A stretch of DNA of 64,000 nt from PNNG01 sp046291695. Its GTDB lineage: Bacteria > Bacteroidota > Bacteroidia > UBA7662. The position numbers and the translations under genes are program-made. Position 1 is the stretch's first letter. Every line of letters begins with the position of its first letter. Location of the stretch: assembly GCA_046291695.1 (NCBI GenBank), contig JBKBSO010000007.1, positions 62,001-126,000 on the forward strand, in the 5' to 3' direction. Shown here piece by piece: positions 26,121 to 35,042 of the stretch. The notes under the pieces are model-generated. The model was given only the letters and a program-made list of their open reading frames with translations. It had not been told where the DNA came from and did no database searches.

Positions 26121-27167
26121 TTATAAAATGCCTGTGGTGGATATTTTTTGAAAATCGGCCAAGTCAACTATCATGTCCTGGCTAAAACGAATGAACAATT
26201 TACCTGCTTCGTACTGCTCAAAAGGACTGAGTGTTTCACCCATTCCCATCCGCAACAGGGCTTCGGGATGATTTTGACCCGCCCCCTGGGCCAGGTAAAC
26301 CCAAGCAGGAAAACGGGGATTTATTTCGAGCAAAAAATATTCGTCCTTATCCGTGCAGATTATCTCCAGCTCCAAGGCTCCGCGCCATTGGGTGGCCGCT
26401 ATCAGCTTCCGACTCATGTCGAGCAGCGCTTCGTCGTCGAGGCTGATGCCTGCCCAGGCCTTGCCCTTATCTGTAATGTATAGCTTGCGCATGGGAACTG
26501 CTCCTATGGTGTTGCCCTTGCCATCGCCCAAGGCCGTTACATTCACTTCGGTGCCTGAAACATACTGCTGCGCAATGATGGGCAAACCCCATTTAGCGCT
26601 GATTTTGTAAAAATAACTCAGGGCCTGCTCCACATTATAGGCGATTCCGGCTTCGTAATACCGCCCCTTAATTACCAAGGGATATTCAAAATGCTCCTGC
26701 AGTTTATGAACATCGGCCGGACTGTTCACGATTTTTGACTTGGGTACACGTATATCGTACTTCTGGCCAAAATCGTACAAATCTGTTTTCTGACGGGCCT
26801 CAAACTGCTCGAGCGTTGGCAAAAACATGCGGATGCCGAGCTGCTCCAGCAGGCGTTTTTCGAGCTTGATGAAATTAAATAGCTCCGCGTCGAAGTTGGG
26901 AATAATAAAATCGAGCTGCTCGCGACTTTGAATAAAAGCCAAACGGTCGAACAACAGTTGTTGTCCGGCTGCCGGCAAGGGCAATTGGTAGGAGATGTCA
27001 ACCAAATCGCGCATGTACAGGCCCGGCTCAAGCGTATCGTAGCTTAAACCCACAATCCGCAACTTAAAATGTGGACTTTCGCGTAAGGCGCGGATCACCG
27101 CCATACCCGGACCCGGACTATCGATGGCATTTAAGCCACTCACCCCAATGCTCAACTCAGTTTTCAT
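26121..27167 (-). CDS. ATP-grasp ligase (carbamoyl-phosphate-synthase-like)
   Basis: 348 residues. Pre-ATP-grasp Rossmann part (about 1-115, beginning LSIGVSGLNAIDSPGPGMAV), then an ATP-grasp core with the nucleotide-binding lysine region YPLVIKGRYYEAG and the metal-binding ELEIICT and LLEINPRFPAW. Such enzymes form amide or peptide bonds through acyl-phosphates. The start overlaps the PqqD-like gene by 11 bp and the decarboxylase follows after 2 bp, so the three are translationally linked. A ligase acting on a peptide presented by the PqqD-like protein is a working hypothesis only. Confidence 0.88.
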   Translation of the reverse strand: MKTELSIGVSGLNAIDSPGPGMAVIRALRESPHFKLRIVGLSYDTLEPGLYMRDLVDISYQLPLPAAGQQLLFDRLAFIQSREQLDFIIPNFDAELFNFIKLEKRLLEQLGIRMFLPTLEQFEARQKTDLYDFGQKYDIRVPKSKIVNSPADVHKLQEHFEYPLVIKGRYYEAGIAYNVEQALSYFYKISAKWGLPIIAQQYVSGTEVNVTALGDGKGNTIGAVPMRKLYITDKGKAWAGISLDDEALLDMSRKLIAATQWRGALELEIICTDKDEYFLLEINPRFPAWVYLAQGAGQNHPEALLRMGMGETLSPFEQYEAGKLFIRFSQDMIVDLADFQKISTTGIL

Positions 27168-27420
27168 GGAGCAAGCGGTGTTTACGAAGCAAGTTCAGAA
27201 AATCGTACAGGTCTTTTTCAAGGGTATTGGCATCAACTGCATAGTTTTGCTTGAGTTGTTGCAGAATGGCTGTTTCCTCGCTACCCTGTTTAATCGCCTG
27301 AATAATTTCGAGCGCAATGGGATTGAGTGAAAACGAATCGCCATTGGCCGGATTAAATAAAAATCCACTATCGCTCAAGGCCAGGTTTTTTTTGAGTTCC
27401 ATTCCGGTAGCATTTAACAT
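27157..27420 (-). CDS. PqqD-like protein (RiPP recognition element fold)
   Basis: 87 residues. The pattern from ALSDSGFLFNPANGDSFSLN through ALEIIQAIKQGSEETAIL to DLYDFLNLLRKHRLL matches the PqqD family winged-helix: beta hairpin, helix, helix-turn-helix-like end. PqqD proteins bind precursor peptides and bring them to modifying enzymes. It is the first gene of the seven-gene run and overlaps the ATP-grasp gene by 11 bp. ATG at 27420 is used; an internal ATG at 27402 is possible. No plausible precursor peptide gene was seen beside it. Confidence 0.82.
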   Translation of the reverse strand: MLNATGMELKKNLALSDSGFLFNPANGDSFSLNPIALEIIQAIKQGSEETAILQQLKQNYAVDANTLEKDLYDFLNLLRKHRLLHEN

Positions 27421-27572
27421 ATTACTTAACCGAAGTTATTAAATAAAAGCCTGTCTAGCGCCATTGCCAAACGGAATGGGCATTAATGAAAGGTTTTGCT
27501 ACGAATTCGACAGCGGTCTAATTCGCGCCCAAGTCGGCTATAGATGAAAGGGCTTATGGAAGAAGCTTCATT

Positions 27573-29057
27573 TCACTTCAAGCAACGGTCATAAAACTGA
27601 CGTACATCCATGCTAAAGCTCCTGAGATCGCGCTCGCGGGTGTACATCATGTGACCACCTTCGTAATAACGGGTTTGTACATTGCCGCGCAATTCGGGTC
27701 GCAAAAACATATGATTTACGGTATAATCGGTAGCAAAATAGGGCGTTGCCAAATCGTAATAGCCACTGCAAATAAGCACTTGTAAAGCCAGGTTTTTATG
27801 GATGGCGGCTGCCAAAACGCCGGAATTGTCGAGGTAACGGTTGGTGGCTTCGCCATAATTCCAGGGATGCACCTTGCCGGTAAGTATTTCGTACACCTGC
27901 TCGGGATAGGGGTATTGCAAAGCTGTTCGCAAATGCTGGTTAATGGCGGCTGTGTACGGGCCATAGATGCTGAGGTTGTAACTCGGATCGTATTCGTAGC
28001 TGTCGCCCCCATCTTGGCGGTCGCGGCCTTTCACCGTTGCATCAAAACGGCCAATGGTTTCTCCTCTGGCACGCAACAACTCCTTAGTAAATTCCTGTGT
28101 ATTGATGCGGTAATGGTAGGCTTTCAAAAAACTTGGCGATAAGCCGGTCAGGGACGAAAGTTCGCTGCTGAGATTGTGCGCTTCAGCTTCGGTGAGCTGA
28201 TCTCCTTTCATAAGCAGACTGTTGTAGTCGCCCAGGGCATAGGCTTCTGCTGCTCGCAGTGTACTGGCCAAATCGGGAAAGCGTGTTTTATCGAGCAAGC
28301 CGTGGTACCAGGCCGCAGCGGCAAAGCCGGGCAAAAAGAGCGGATAGGGCAGGTCGTTGCCCGGTGCAGTCCGTATGGTTTGAAAATTCAGCACCGCCGA
28401 TACCAGCACAATGCCGTTGAGGTACATGCCGTGGCGGTCTTGCAAATAACCCGATAAGCCCGCAGCCCGGGTGGTTCCGTAACTTTCGCCCACCAAAAAT
28501 TTGGGCGATTGCCAGCGATTTTGGCTGCTGATGTATTTGTAAATAAAGTCGCCCACCGAGCGCAGGTCCTCGCTATAGCCGGTGAACTCTTTTTTGTCGG
28601 TGCCCTCGGCCGGCCGGCTGTAACCCGTCTCCACCGGATCGATGAATACCAAATCGGTAAAGGCGAGCCAGGTGTATGGGTTATCGGTTAGTTCGTAAGG
28701 CGGGCGCGTGGCGCCCCCATCTTCGGTCATCAGAATGCGCTTGGGGCCCAAGGCGCCCATGTGCAGCCATACCGAGCTGGAACCGGGACCGCCATTAAAG
28801 CTAAAGGTGATGGGACGCTTATTAGGATCGGCCCCATCGCGCTGGTAGGCAATGTAAAAGATATCGGCAATTTTTTCGCCTTTGTCGTTCAACTGACTTT
28901 GATGGCCAGCTGTAGCCGTAAAGTTTATTTTTTGTCCGTTTAGCGTAATGCTGTGCTTGGTACTCACGGGCGCCGGCCATTGGATGCCGGTTTTTTCCGT
29001 TTGGGCAATAGCCAGCTGTACAGTAGCGCTAAAAAGCAGCAGAAATAGAGTTCTCAT
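27573..29057 (-). CDS. Secreted serine carboxypeptidase, peptidase family S10
   Basis: 494 residues with a signal peptide (1-18). The S10 oxyanion motif NGGPGSSS (88-95), the nucleophile elbow GESYG (Ser192), an Asp in SGYYDLATPY and the final His in EGGHMMY complete the triad, with family-typical spacing. It removes C-terminal residues from peptides in the periplasm or outside the cell. It is separated by about 150 bp from the PqqD-like gene on the same strand, so is probably an independent unit downstream of nothing obvious. Confidence 0.92.
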   Translation of the reverse strand: MRTLFLLLFSATVQLAIAQTEKTGIQWPAPVSTKHSITLNGQKINFTATAGHQSQLNDKGEKIADIFYIAYQRDGADPNKRPITFSFNGGPGSSSVWLHMGALGPKRILMTEDGGATRPPYELTDNPYTWLAFTDLVFIDPVETGYSRPAEGTDKKEFTGYSEDLRSVGDFIYKYISSQNRWQSPKFLVGESYGTTRAAGLSGYLQDRHGMYLNGIVLVSAVLNFQTIRTAPGNDLPYPLFLPGFAAAAWYHGLLDKTRFPDLASTLRAAEAYALGDYNSLLMKGDQLTEAEAHNLSSELSSLTGLSPSFLKAYHYRINTQEFTKELLRARGETIGRFDATVKGRDRQDGGDSYEYDPSYNLSIYGPYTAAINQHLRTALQYPYPEQVYEILTGKVHPWNYGEATNRYLDNSGVLAAAIHKNLALQVLICSGYYDLATPYFATDYTVNHMFLRPELRGNVQTRYYEGGHMMYTRERDLRSFSMDVRQFYDRCLK

Positions 29058-29266
29058 AAAGCCGTTTTACATGGCAAAATAGGGATTCTGTAGAAATATT
29101 CGGAAAAAACACCAGCAGCTTACACCGGCGGGTATAAAACCAATGGGTATAAGCTACATCGCCTAATCGAATTGTAGACCAAGTAAGAATTCTTGAAGCT
29201 TTGTGAGACTTTAGCATTTGCATAAATCGCCCATCAAGTCTAAATTGCTTTTCAAACCTCTAACGT

Positions 29267-29569
29267 ATGGAACGCATCAAAAGCTTTAAGGAGTTTTATC
29301 CTTATTACCTCAGCGAACACAGCAAGCCGGCCACCCGCGCCCTGCATTATGTGGGTACCACCCTCTTTTTCGTATTGCTTATTACGGGTCTAGTTCGCGG
29401 CAAATGGTACTACTTTGCCTTGTTGCCCATCATGGGCTATGGTTTTGCCTGGGCGGGACACTTCTTTGTAGAAAAGAACAAGCCGGCTACTTTTCAATAT
29501 CCGCTTTGGAGTTTGGCCAGCGATTTTGTGATGTACTTCCAATGGCTGGGCGGGCGGCTGAGGGTTTGA
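29267..29569 (+). CDS. Mpo1/DUF962-family membrane protein
   Basis: 100 residues beginning MERIKSFKEFYPYYLSEHSK, with the HYVGTTLFF and AWAGHFFVEKNKPATFQYP motifs typical of the DUF962 (yeast Mpo1-like) family. Conserved His residues in HYVGT and GHFFVEKNKPA are the probable metal ligands of the fungal dioxygenase that acts in alpha-oxidation of 2-hydroxy fatty acids. Two membrane segments are visible. Lone gene. Enzymatic activity in the bacterial protein is inferred by family only. Confidence 0.88.
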   Translation: MERIKSFKEFYPYYLSEHSKPATRALHYVGTTLFFVLLITGLVRGKWYYFALLPIMGYGFAWAGHFFVEKNKPATFQYPLWSLASDFVMYFQWLGGRLRV

Positions 29570-29654
29570 GGCCAGGGGGGCAGATGAATCTTGTAAAAAG
29601 TGCTTGGGCAACTTAACACGGCCCTCCCGTCGTACAACAACAGGCCTGCACTTA

Positions 29655-29680
29655 AAACAAAACCCCGCCAAGGCGGGGCT
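29655..29680 (-). terminator. Intrinsic terminator of the DUF5606 gene
   Basis: CCCCGCC-AA-GGCGGGG stem (663-669 with 672-678 within 29 kb), followed on the minus strand by TTTTGTTTTAAG. It lies just after the stop codon at 29686. Confidence 0.75.
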
Positions 29681-29685
29681 TAAAC

Positions 29686-30108
29686 TTATTTTTCTGCGGC
29701 TTTTTCAGCGGCTTTGTCGGCCGCTTCAAAATTGAGCATAGGCGCCAATAATACGTACCATTTCATGAGTTTACGCATATCGCTCACATACACCTGTTCG
29801 CGATCGTAATTAGGCACTAAGGTCTCGAAACGGGCCACAATGGCTTCATTATCAGCCTTGGTAAGGTCTATGTCGCTCAATTCAACATTTTCTGCCTTCA
29901 TGCGGCGGAAAATGTCTTTCAGGGCTTCCTGATCGTCGGTGGTATATACGCTAATGTCGTCGAGAGCAGCCACTTTGCTCGTGCCCGGAATTACCATGCG
30001 CTTATTGCTACCATCGAGGGCTTCCACGATAAAACCGCCTTTTGAGGTGCTAAGTACTTTATAAAGTCCGGGTTTTCCGGTAATGTTAACGATACCTTTG
30101 AGGTCCAT
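29686..30108 (-). CDS. DUF5606-family protein
   Basis: 140 residues from the ATG at 30108 (MDLKGIVNITGKPGLYKVLS). The longer open frame reaching 30165 is not needed and would remove the typical family start. The sequence GKPGLYKVLSTSKGGFIVEALDGSNKRMVI is the conserved DUF5606 opening of Bacteroidota proteins. The C-terminus is Ala/Lys-rich (ADKAAEKAAEK). Cytoplasmic, function unknown. A palindromic CGCTAAATTAGCG with a near -7 element lies about 20 bp upstream. Confidence 0.85.
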   Translation of the reverse strand: MDLKGIVNITGKPGLYKVLSTSKGGFIVEALDGSNKRMVIPGTSKVAALDDISVYTTDDQEALKDIFRRMKAENVELSDIDLTKADNEAIVARFETLVPNYDREQVYVSDMRKLMKWYVLLAPMLNFEAADKAAEKAAEK

Positions 30109-30187
30109 GCTGTTGTTTTTAAGGGTCGCTAAATTAGCGGTAAGCGGTGAATTTTCATAACTCACTGGCGCATCAGGCGGGCAAGTG

Positions 30188-30195
30188 TATATTTG
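30188..30195 (+). promoter_or_regulatory. Bacteroidota -7 element (TATATTTG) of the SprT-like gene
   Basis: Exact TAnnTTTG 15 bp before the ATG at 30211. The element contains the TTG that could be mistaken for an upstream start at 30193, which argues for 30211. Confidence 0.6.
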
Positions 30196-30210
30196 CGGCA
30201 GGGCAAGCTC

Positions 30211-30843
30211 ATGAAAAAACCCTTAAAAGAACAACTCTGCGACAGTTTGGCGCCCTACTTGCCTGAGGCAGTGGTAGATTTTGCCGCCAATTTTTTAATC
30301 GAGCACCGGGTACAACTCACCCTAAGCAGGAACCGCGCTACCAAACTGGGCGATTATCGGCATCCCTGGCAGGGCAAAGGGCACCGTATTTCGGTAAACC
30401 AAAACCTCAACCGTTATGCTTTTGCGGTAACCCTGATCCACGAATTTGCCCACCTACTGGTTTGGGAGCAATATAAAGGCAAAGTATTGCCGCACGGCAC
30501 CGAGTGGAAAAGCTGTTTTGCGGAGCTTATGCAGCCATTTTTGAATGCTCGGGTGTTTCCAGACGAATTGCTTCCCGCCCTACAGCAGTATTTTCATGCG
30601 CCCAAAGCTTCGAGCTGCTCCGATCCTGGCTTAATGCGAGCCCTTTCGGCTTACGACCAACGCCCCGAACATGTAAAGCTCCTCGAAGAAATTCCCCACG
30701 ACACGGTATTCGCTACCAAACAACTCCGTTTTTTCAAAAAACTTGAAAAACGTCGCAGTCGATACCTTTGCGTGGAAATAAAAACTGGAAAGCAATACCT
30801 GATTCATCAGCTGGCTGAAGTGTACCTCAAACCCCAAGCATGA
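30211..30843 (+). CDS. SprT-like zinc metalloprotease domain protein
   Basis: 210 residues. The gluzincin motif HEFAH (77-81) with a downstream His95 in LPHGTEWK is the SprT/Spartan signature. SprT-family proteins bind zinc and, in eukaryotes, cut DNA-protein crosslinks; the bacterial role is not settled. A C-terminal basic segment with a YLCVEIKTGKQYLIHQLAEVY beta unit resembles the short zinc-ribbon end of the family but lacks clear Cys pairs. Start at ATG 30211 (MKKPLKEQLC). Confidence 0.85.
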   Translation: MKKPLKEQLCDSLAPYLPEAVVDFAANFLIEHRVQLTLSRNRATKLGDYRHPWQGKGHRISVNQNLNRYAFAVTLIHEFAHLLVWEQYKGKVLPHGTEWKSCFAELMQPFLNARVFPDELLPALQQYFHAPKASSCSDPGLMRALSAYDQRPEHVKLLEEIPHDTVFATKQLRFFKKLEKRRSRYLCVEIKTGKQYLIHQLAEVYLKPQA

Positions 30844-31138
30844 CTCCATCTTGTTTGGCGAACGGATTGCTCAACATCCATGGGGTGTAACGGTCATTTC
30901 AGTGCCGCGAACATGCAAATTTTAAATCCAACTGCCATGTGAACGGAGGTGTTCTCATTGGGTTATACCCTGCTACTTATTTCAAATACCGGGTCTCGGA
31001 ACCCGAGCGGAGGGAGGCCTTAGCCCGAAGGTTAAATTTCAATTCGCCCGGTGTATGTTCGAAGCTGCGGTCATTGGGTTAATCGGCCCTCTGAATTCCG
31101 GATAGCTCGGCGCAGCCCCTGACGACGAATCCCGCATA

Positions 31139-34100
31139 TTAATCCCCCTCTTCCCCCAGCTCACCCAAAGTTTCGCAATGCCAATCGGGCTCCATCATCA
31201 TCACCGGTTTGCTGGTTTTTTTGCCTTTTTGCTTGGCCTCCAGCATTTTATTAATCAACCGTTGACGCTCGGCCTGGAGTTCCACATAACGTGCTTCTTC
31301 GGCCTGCCGGTCGTACAACAGCACCCCATCTACAAAAGTATAACTTGGCTTACTGTACATGCTTAGGGGATGTGCATTCCATATCACCAAATCGGCTTGT
31401 TTGCCTTTTTGGATGCTCCCTGTATACGCATCAACCCTTAAGGCCTTGGCCGGGTTTAGGGTAACCATCCGGAGGGCTTCTTCCTCGCTCATGCCTCCGT
31501 ATTTGACAGTTTTAGCCGCTTCCTGGTTTAAACGACGGGCCATCTCTGCATCATCAGAATTGATGGCCACATTTACGCCCACCCGGTTCATAATAGCTGC
31601 ATTTTGTGGAATGGCATCTACCACCTCGTACTTGTAAGCCCACCAATCGGCAAAGGTGCTGGCATTGGCTCCATGTACAAACATTTTATCGGCAACTTTA
31701 TAGCCTTCGAGGATATGGGTAAAGGTATTTACCTGAAAGCCCAGCGAATCGGCGGCCTTCATCAGCATATTGATTTCACTTTGCACATAACTGTGGCAGG
31801 TAATAAAGCGCTCTTGGTTCATGATTTCAACCAAAGCATCCAGCGATAAGTCGCGCCGCACCCCATTTGGATTGGCTTTTCGTTCTGCTTCGTAGGCCTT
31901 GGCGCGTAAAAACCCATCCATTACAATTTGTTCTACGCCCATGCGGGTTTGCGGGAAGCGCACCGTATTGCGCTCGCCCCAATTCGATTGTTTTACATTT
32001 TCACCCAAAGCGAATTTGATAAAGCCCGGTGCTTCTTTAAACTTAAGGGCTTCGGGATGGGTGCTTCCCCAGCGCAGTTTAATAAACTGTGCCTGCCCAC
32101 CTATGCTATTGGCCGAGCCATGCAAAAGGTTTGCGCCAGTAACACCCCCCGCTAACTGCCGGTAAATGTTCACATCATCGGGATTAAGCACGTCGCCAAT
32201 GCGTACCTCTGAAGTGATGCTCCGTGTACCTTCGTTAACTCCGCGTGTTATGGCAATATGGCTATGTTCATCAATGAAGCCTGGGGTAAGGTGCATGCCT
32301 GTAGCTTCCAACTCGCGGAATGGGGCACCTTTCCCAAAAAGTGAACCCTGTAGGTTTTTACCGATTGCCCATATTTTACCGTCTTTGATGGCCACATCCG
32401 TACTGTCGAGCTTGCCTTCTGCTTCGCTGGTCCATACCGTGGCCCTTCTGATGATGAGGTTTTCGGCCTTAGGCAGTTGCGTAAAGCCCCAATCGCTAAA
32501 AGGATAGCGTAACAACCCGGGCACAGCGGCCACTTTTTCCTTCTCCGACTTCTCCTTTTCTTCAATTTCGGCTTCGCGAAGCAGGCTAAAGTCGATTCGC
32601 TGACCTTCGTTCAAGCTAATTTGCCCCTGAAAACCATCGGCTTTGCGCCACACGCCCATGCGTACCGGGCGGCCGTCTTCATAGGTTTTGTCGCTGAACC
32701 ACAGTGTAACAAAATTGCCATTGCGCTCGAGTTTGAGCTTAATGGTGGTGCTGTCGTCGAGCTCCAAGCTGGCTTCAGGCTTGTTCCATTTGCCTTTAAT
32801 ACGGATGCTTTTGCCGTCGAGCGGGCCTGCACTGAGCCGATAAACCCCTCTAATGTCTTCATTTTCGGGCATCGGACTCAGCTCATAAGGCTGACCGCGC
32901 ACCCAATGTTCATACCATTCGGTATCTTCATCAAAAATAGGCCCGGAGCAGATCATGAAATTGGCCAAACGCCCGGCTTGCAAGCTGCCTACCAGCTGAT
33001 GGGCTTGAAGCAAGCGGGCAGGTGCCAGGGTTAGGGCTTCGAGCGCAGCTTGTTCACTTAAGCCATAATCTATGGCCAAGCGCACATTGGCCAGAAATTC
33101 ATCGGTCTTTTTCAGCCCCTTGCTACTGATGGCAAAAGGAATGCCGGCCTTATGCAAAGCAGCCGGATTACCGGGTGCCAATTCCCAATGGAGCATCTGG
33201 GCCAAGCTTACATCCCGGGCGTCGAGGGGGTCTTCTACGTCAAAAGCGTCGGGAAAATTGATGGGAATAATGAGCGGCATGCCAGCGGCTTTGATCGCGT
33301 CGAGGTATTGGTATTCATCACCACGCCCGGTGACAATAAAGGCCAGCTTAAATTCCTGCCCAATTTTATGTATGCGCAGGGGATCGTACTTCTGGCTGCT
33401 TTCGAAAATAAGGGGAAGCTTTTGCTGCTGCAGCAGGGCATTGAGGCTGAGGTCATTGCCGGCTGTTGCCCTGTTTTGATCGTACCAGGCAGCATCGTAA
33501 AAACTCTGACGGAGCAAGGCAATGCTGCCCATAAGCGAGGAGGGGTAGTCTTGTCGGCTGCTGCCTTTATTAAAGCTGAAATGTGCGCTCAGTGTTGGCT
33601 GCAACAACATACGGTTGGCCGATTCGCTTCCGGTTGCTACCAGGGCACCCGTACCTCGAACAATGCCATCGGCCTGATGAATGGCGACCGCCCCGTAGCC
33701 CATCTTCCGCCAGTTTTCGGCTTCTTTATCGTTGGGCTCAAACAGGGCTGCGGCTTGCTGATCGGCCCTGATGGCATCATTGGCGGTGTAAGCACCCGTG
33801 CGCTCAGGTACCATTTGTGGACCCCCGCCGCGACCCGTACTGCTGCGCCCCGCAGCTGCTATCCCATATTCGCCATAAGGCTCTACAAAGGCGGGATAAA
33901 TGTACTTGCCTTTAAGATCTACCACCCGTACGCCAGCCGGAAGCTTCAATTCTTTACCCACCTGTACTACCTTGCCATCACGAATATGCAGTTGCCCGTT
34001 GGGAATGAGTTCACCCGCTTGTACCACTATTTGTGCATTCACAAAAAGTACTTCTGAGGGTCGCTCGTCGCGCACCCCATTATAAGGAAAATACTCTTGC

Positions 34101-34153
34101 GCCTGCAGATTTACCGACAGGCCCAACAGGCAAAGGAGGAGGAGTTTCTTCAT
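31139..34153 (-). CDS. Secreted tandem amidohydrolase (two fused amidohydrolase domains)
   Basis: 1004 residues from ATG 34153 (MKKLLLLCLLGLSVNLQAQ, signal peptide). An upstream in-frame ATG at 34195 would precede the signal peptide. The first amidohydrolase domain (about 50-420) keeps the fold and the ending LEALTLAPARLLQ and GSLQAGRLANFMI. It has FVEPYGEYG where the metal-binding HxH belongs, so it is probably inactive. A beta-rich spacer (about 430-570) follows, then an intact second domain with PGFIDEHSHIAI and VNVAINSDDAEMAR. Such proteins act on imidazolone-, dipeptide- or related substrates; the substrate here is unknown. Divergent from the next gene with only 44 bp between starts. Confidence 0.88.
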   Translation of the reverse strand: MKKLLLLCLLGLSVNLQAQEYFPYNGVRDERPSEVLFVNAQIVVQAGELIPNGQLHIRDGKVVQVGKELKLPAGVRVVDLKGKYIYPAFVEPYGEYGIAAAGRSSTGRGGGPQMVPERTGAYTANDAIRADQQAAALFEPNDKEAENWRKMGYGAVAIHQADGIVRGTGALVATGSESANRMLLQPTLSAHFSFNKGSSRQDYPSSLMGSIALLRQSFYDAAWYDQNRATAGNDLSLNALLQQQKLPLIFESSQKYDPLRIHKIGQEFKLAFIVTGRGDEYQYLDAIKAAGMPLIIPINFPDAFDVEDPLDARDVSLAQMLHWELAPGNPAALHKAGIPFAISSKGLKKTDEFLANVRLAIDYGLSEQAALEALTLAPARLLQAHQLVGSLQAGRLANFMICSGPIFDEDTEWYEHWVRGQPYELSPMPENEDIRGVYRLSAGPLDGKSIRIKGKWNKPEASLELDDSTTIKLKLERNGNFVTLWFSDKTYEDGRPVRMGVWRKADGFQGQISLNEGQRIDFSLLREAEIEEKEKSEKEKVAAVPGLLRYPFSDWGFTQLPKAENLIIRRATVWTSEAEGKLDSTDVAIKDGKIWAIGKNLQGSLFGKGAPFRELEATGMHLTPGFIDEHSHIAITRGVNEGTRSITSEVRIGDVLNPDDVNIYRQLAGGVTGANLLHGSANSIGGQAQFIKLRWGSTHPEALKFKEAPGFIKFALGENVKQSNWGERNTVRFPQTRMGVEQIVMDGFLRAKAYEAERKANPNGVRRDLSLDALVEIMNQERFITCHSYVQSEINMLMKAADSLGFQVNTFTHILEGYKVADKMFVHGANASTFADWWAYKYEVVDAIPQNAAIMNRVGVNVAINSDDAEMARRLNQEAAKTVKYGGMSEEEALRMVTLNPAKALRVDAYTGSIQKGKQADLVIWNAHPLSMYSKPSYTFVDGVLLYDRQAEEARYVELQAERQRLINKMLEAKQKGKKTSKPVMMMEPDWHCETLGELGEEGD

Positions 34154-34197
34154 CGCAGAATTTGGTATCATTGCATTCATAAAGGCAAACAACAAAT

Positions 34198-35001
34198 ATG
34201 CTTAAAAAAAGCAGTTTTCAAAACGCACAATTGCAATGGCTCGATTTGGGCGAGGGACCTTGCCTGCTTTTACTACATGGATTTACCGAGTCGTACCGCT
34301 GCTGGGAACCCTTTGCTAGAGCACTCTCCGCCAATTACCGGCTCATTGTACCCGATTTACCGGGTTCAGGCGAAAGTGCCCTCATTGCGGGTGCGGCCGG
34401 CATGGACCAAATGGCCCTTTCGCTATGGCAATTGCTCAATGAGCTTGATATTGACCAATGTACCGTGATAGGCCATTCGATGGGTGGCTACGTAGCCCTT
34501 GACATGCTGGAACAGGCAGCCCACCGACTTAATGGCATTGGCTTGTTTCATTCGCACCCCTTTGGCGATGATGCAGCCAAGCAAGCCAACCGCGACCGCA
34601 CCATAAAACTGATCGAAGAGCGCGGAAGTAAGGCTTTTTTGCAGGGATTTATTCCCAATTTGTTTGCCCCTCAGCACCGGGTGCCATTAAAAAACACCAT
34701 CAGCCAGCTCGAAAAACAAGCCGCCCGGCAAAGTACCGAGGCTTATATTGCCCAAAGCAGGGGCATGCGCAACCGGGCAAACCGCCAGCATCTGTTAGCG
34801 CGTACCCATCTGCCCAAATTGGTGGTGGCTGGTGCAGCCGACCCCATACTTCCGCTTGAAGTCGCCCTGAGCTTTGCCGCCAAACTCGATCGTTGTCAGC
34901 TCGAAATCCTCCAGAACGCCGGGCATATGGGCATGTACGAACAGCCTGATGAAAGTGCGGCCGTACTATCAAGCTTTATGCAAGATTTTGTTGGGGGTTA
35001 G
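34198..35001 (+). CDS. Alpha/beta-fold hydrolase
   Basis: 267 residues, no signal peptide. LLLHGFTESYRCWEPF (about 24-39), PDLPGSGES and the nucleophile elbow GHSMGG (Ser94), with a C-terminal GHMGMYEQPDE His, define an active alpha/beta hydrolase close to epoxide hydrolase or haloalkane-like esterases. The substrate cannot be assigned. Divergent from the tandem amidohydrolase gene. Confidence 0.85.
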   Translation: MLKKSSFQNAQLQWLDLGEGPCLLLLHGFTESYRCWEPFARALSANYRLIVPDLPGSGESALIAGAAGMDQMALSLWQLLNELDIDQCTVIGHSMGGYVALDMLEQAAHRLNGIGLFHSHPFGDDAAKQANRDRTIKLIEERGSKAFLQGFIPNLFAPQHRVPLKNTISQLEKQAARQSTEAYIAQSRGMRNRANRQHLLARTHLPKLVVAGAADPILPLEVALSFAAKLDRCQLEILQNAGHMGMYEQPDESAAVLSSFMQDFVGG

Positions 35002-35042
35002 AGAGGCCCTTTGTATCATGCAGCATTAAAAGCCGTTAAGCC

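Noticed and set aside
27442..27483. Short minus-strand ORF (MPIPFGNGARQAFI) upstream of the PqqD-like gene as a possible precursor peptide
   Set aside because: Fourteen codons, no promoter or ribosome-binding site seen and no core-like pattern; chance is the simplest reading.
29029..29223. Minus-strand 64-codon frame upstream of the S10 peptidase
   Set aside because: Overlaps the peptidase start region and lacks any recognisable pattern; likely spurious.
33152..34057. Long plus-strand open frame (301 codons) within the tandem amidohydrolase gene
   Set aside because: It lies wholly antisense to a well-supported family protein with signal peptide and domain motifs; the sequence shows no domain or signal of its own.
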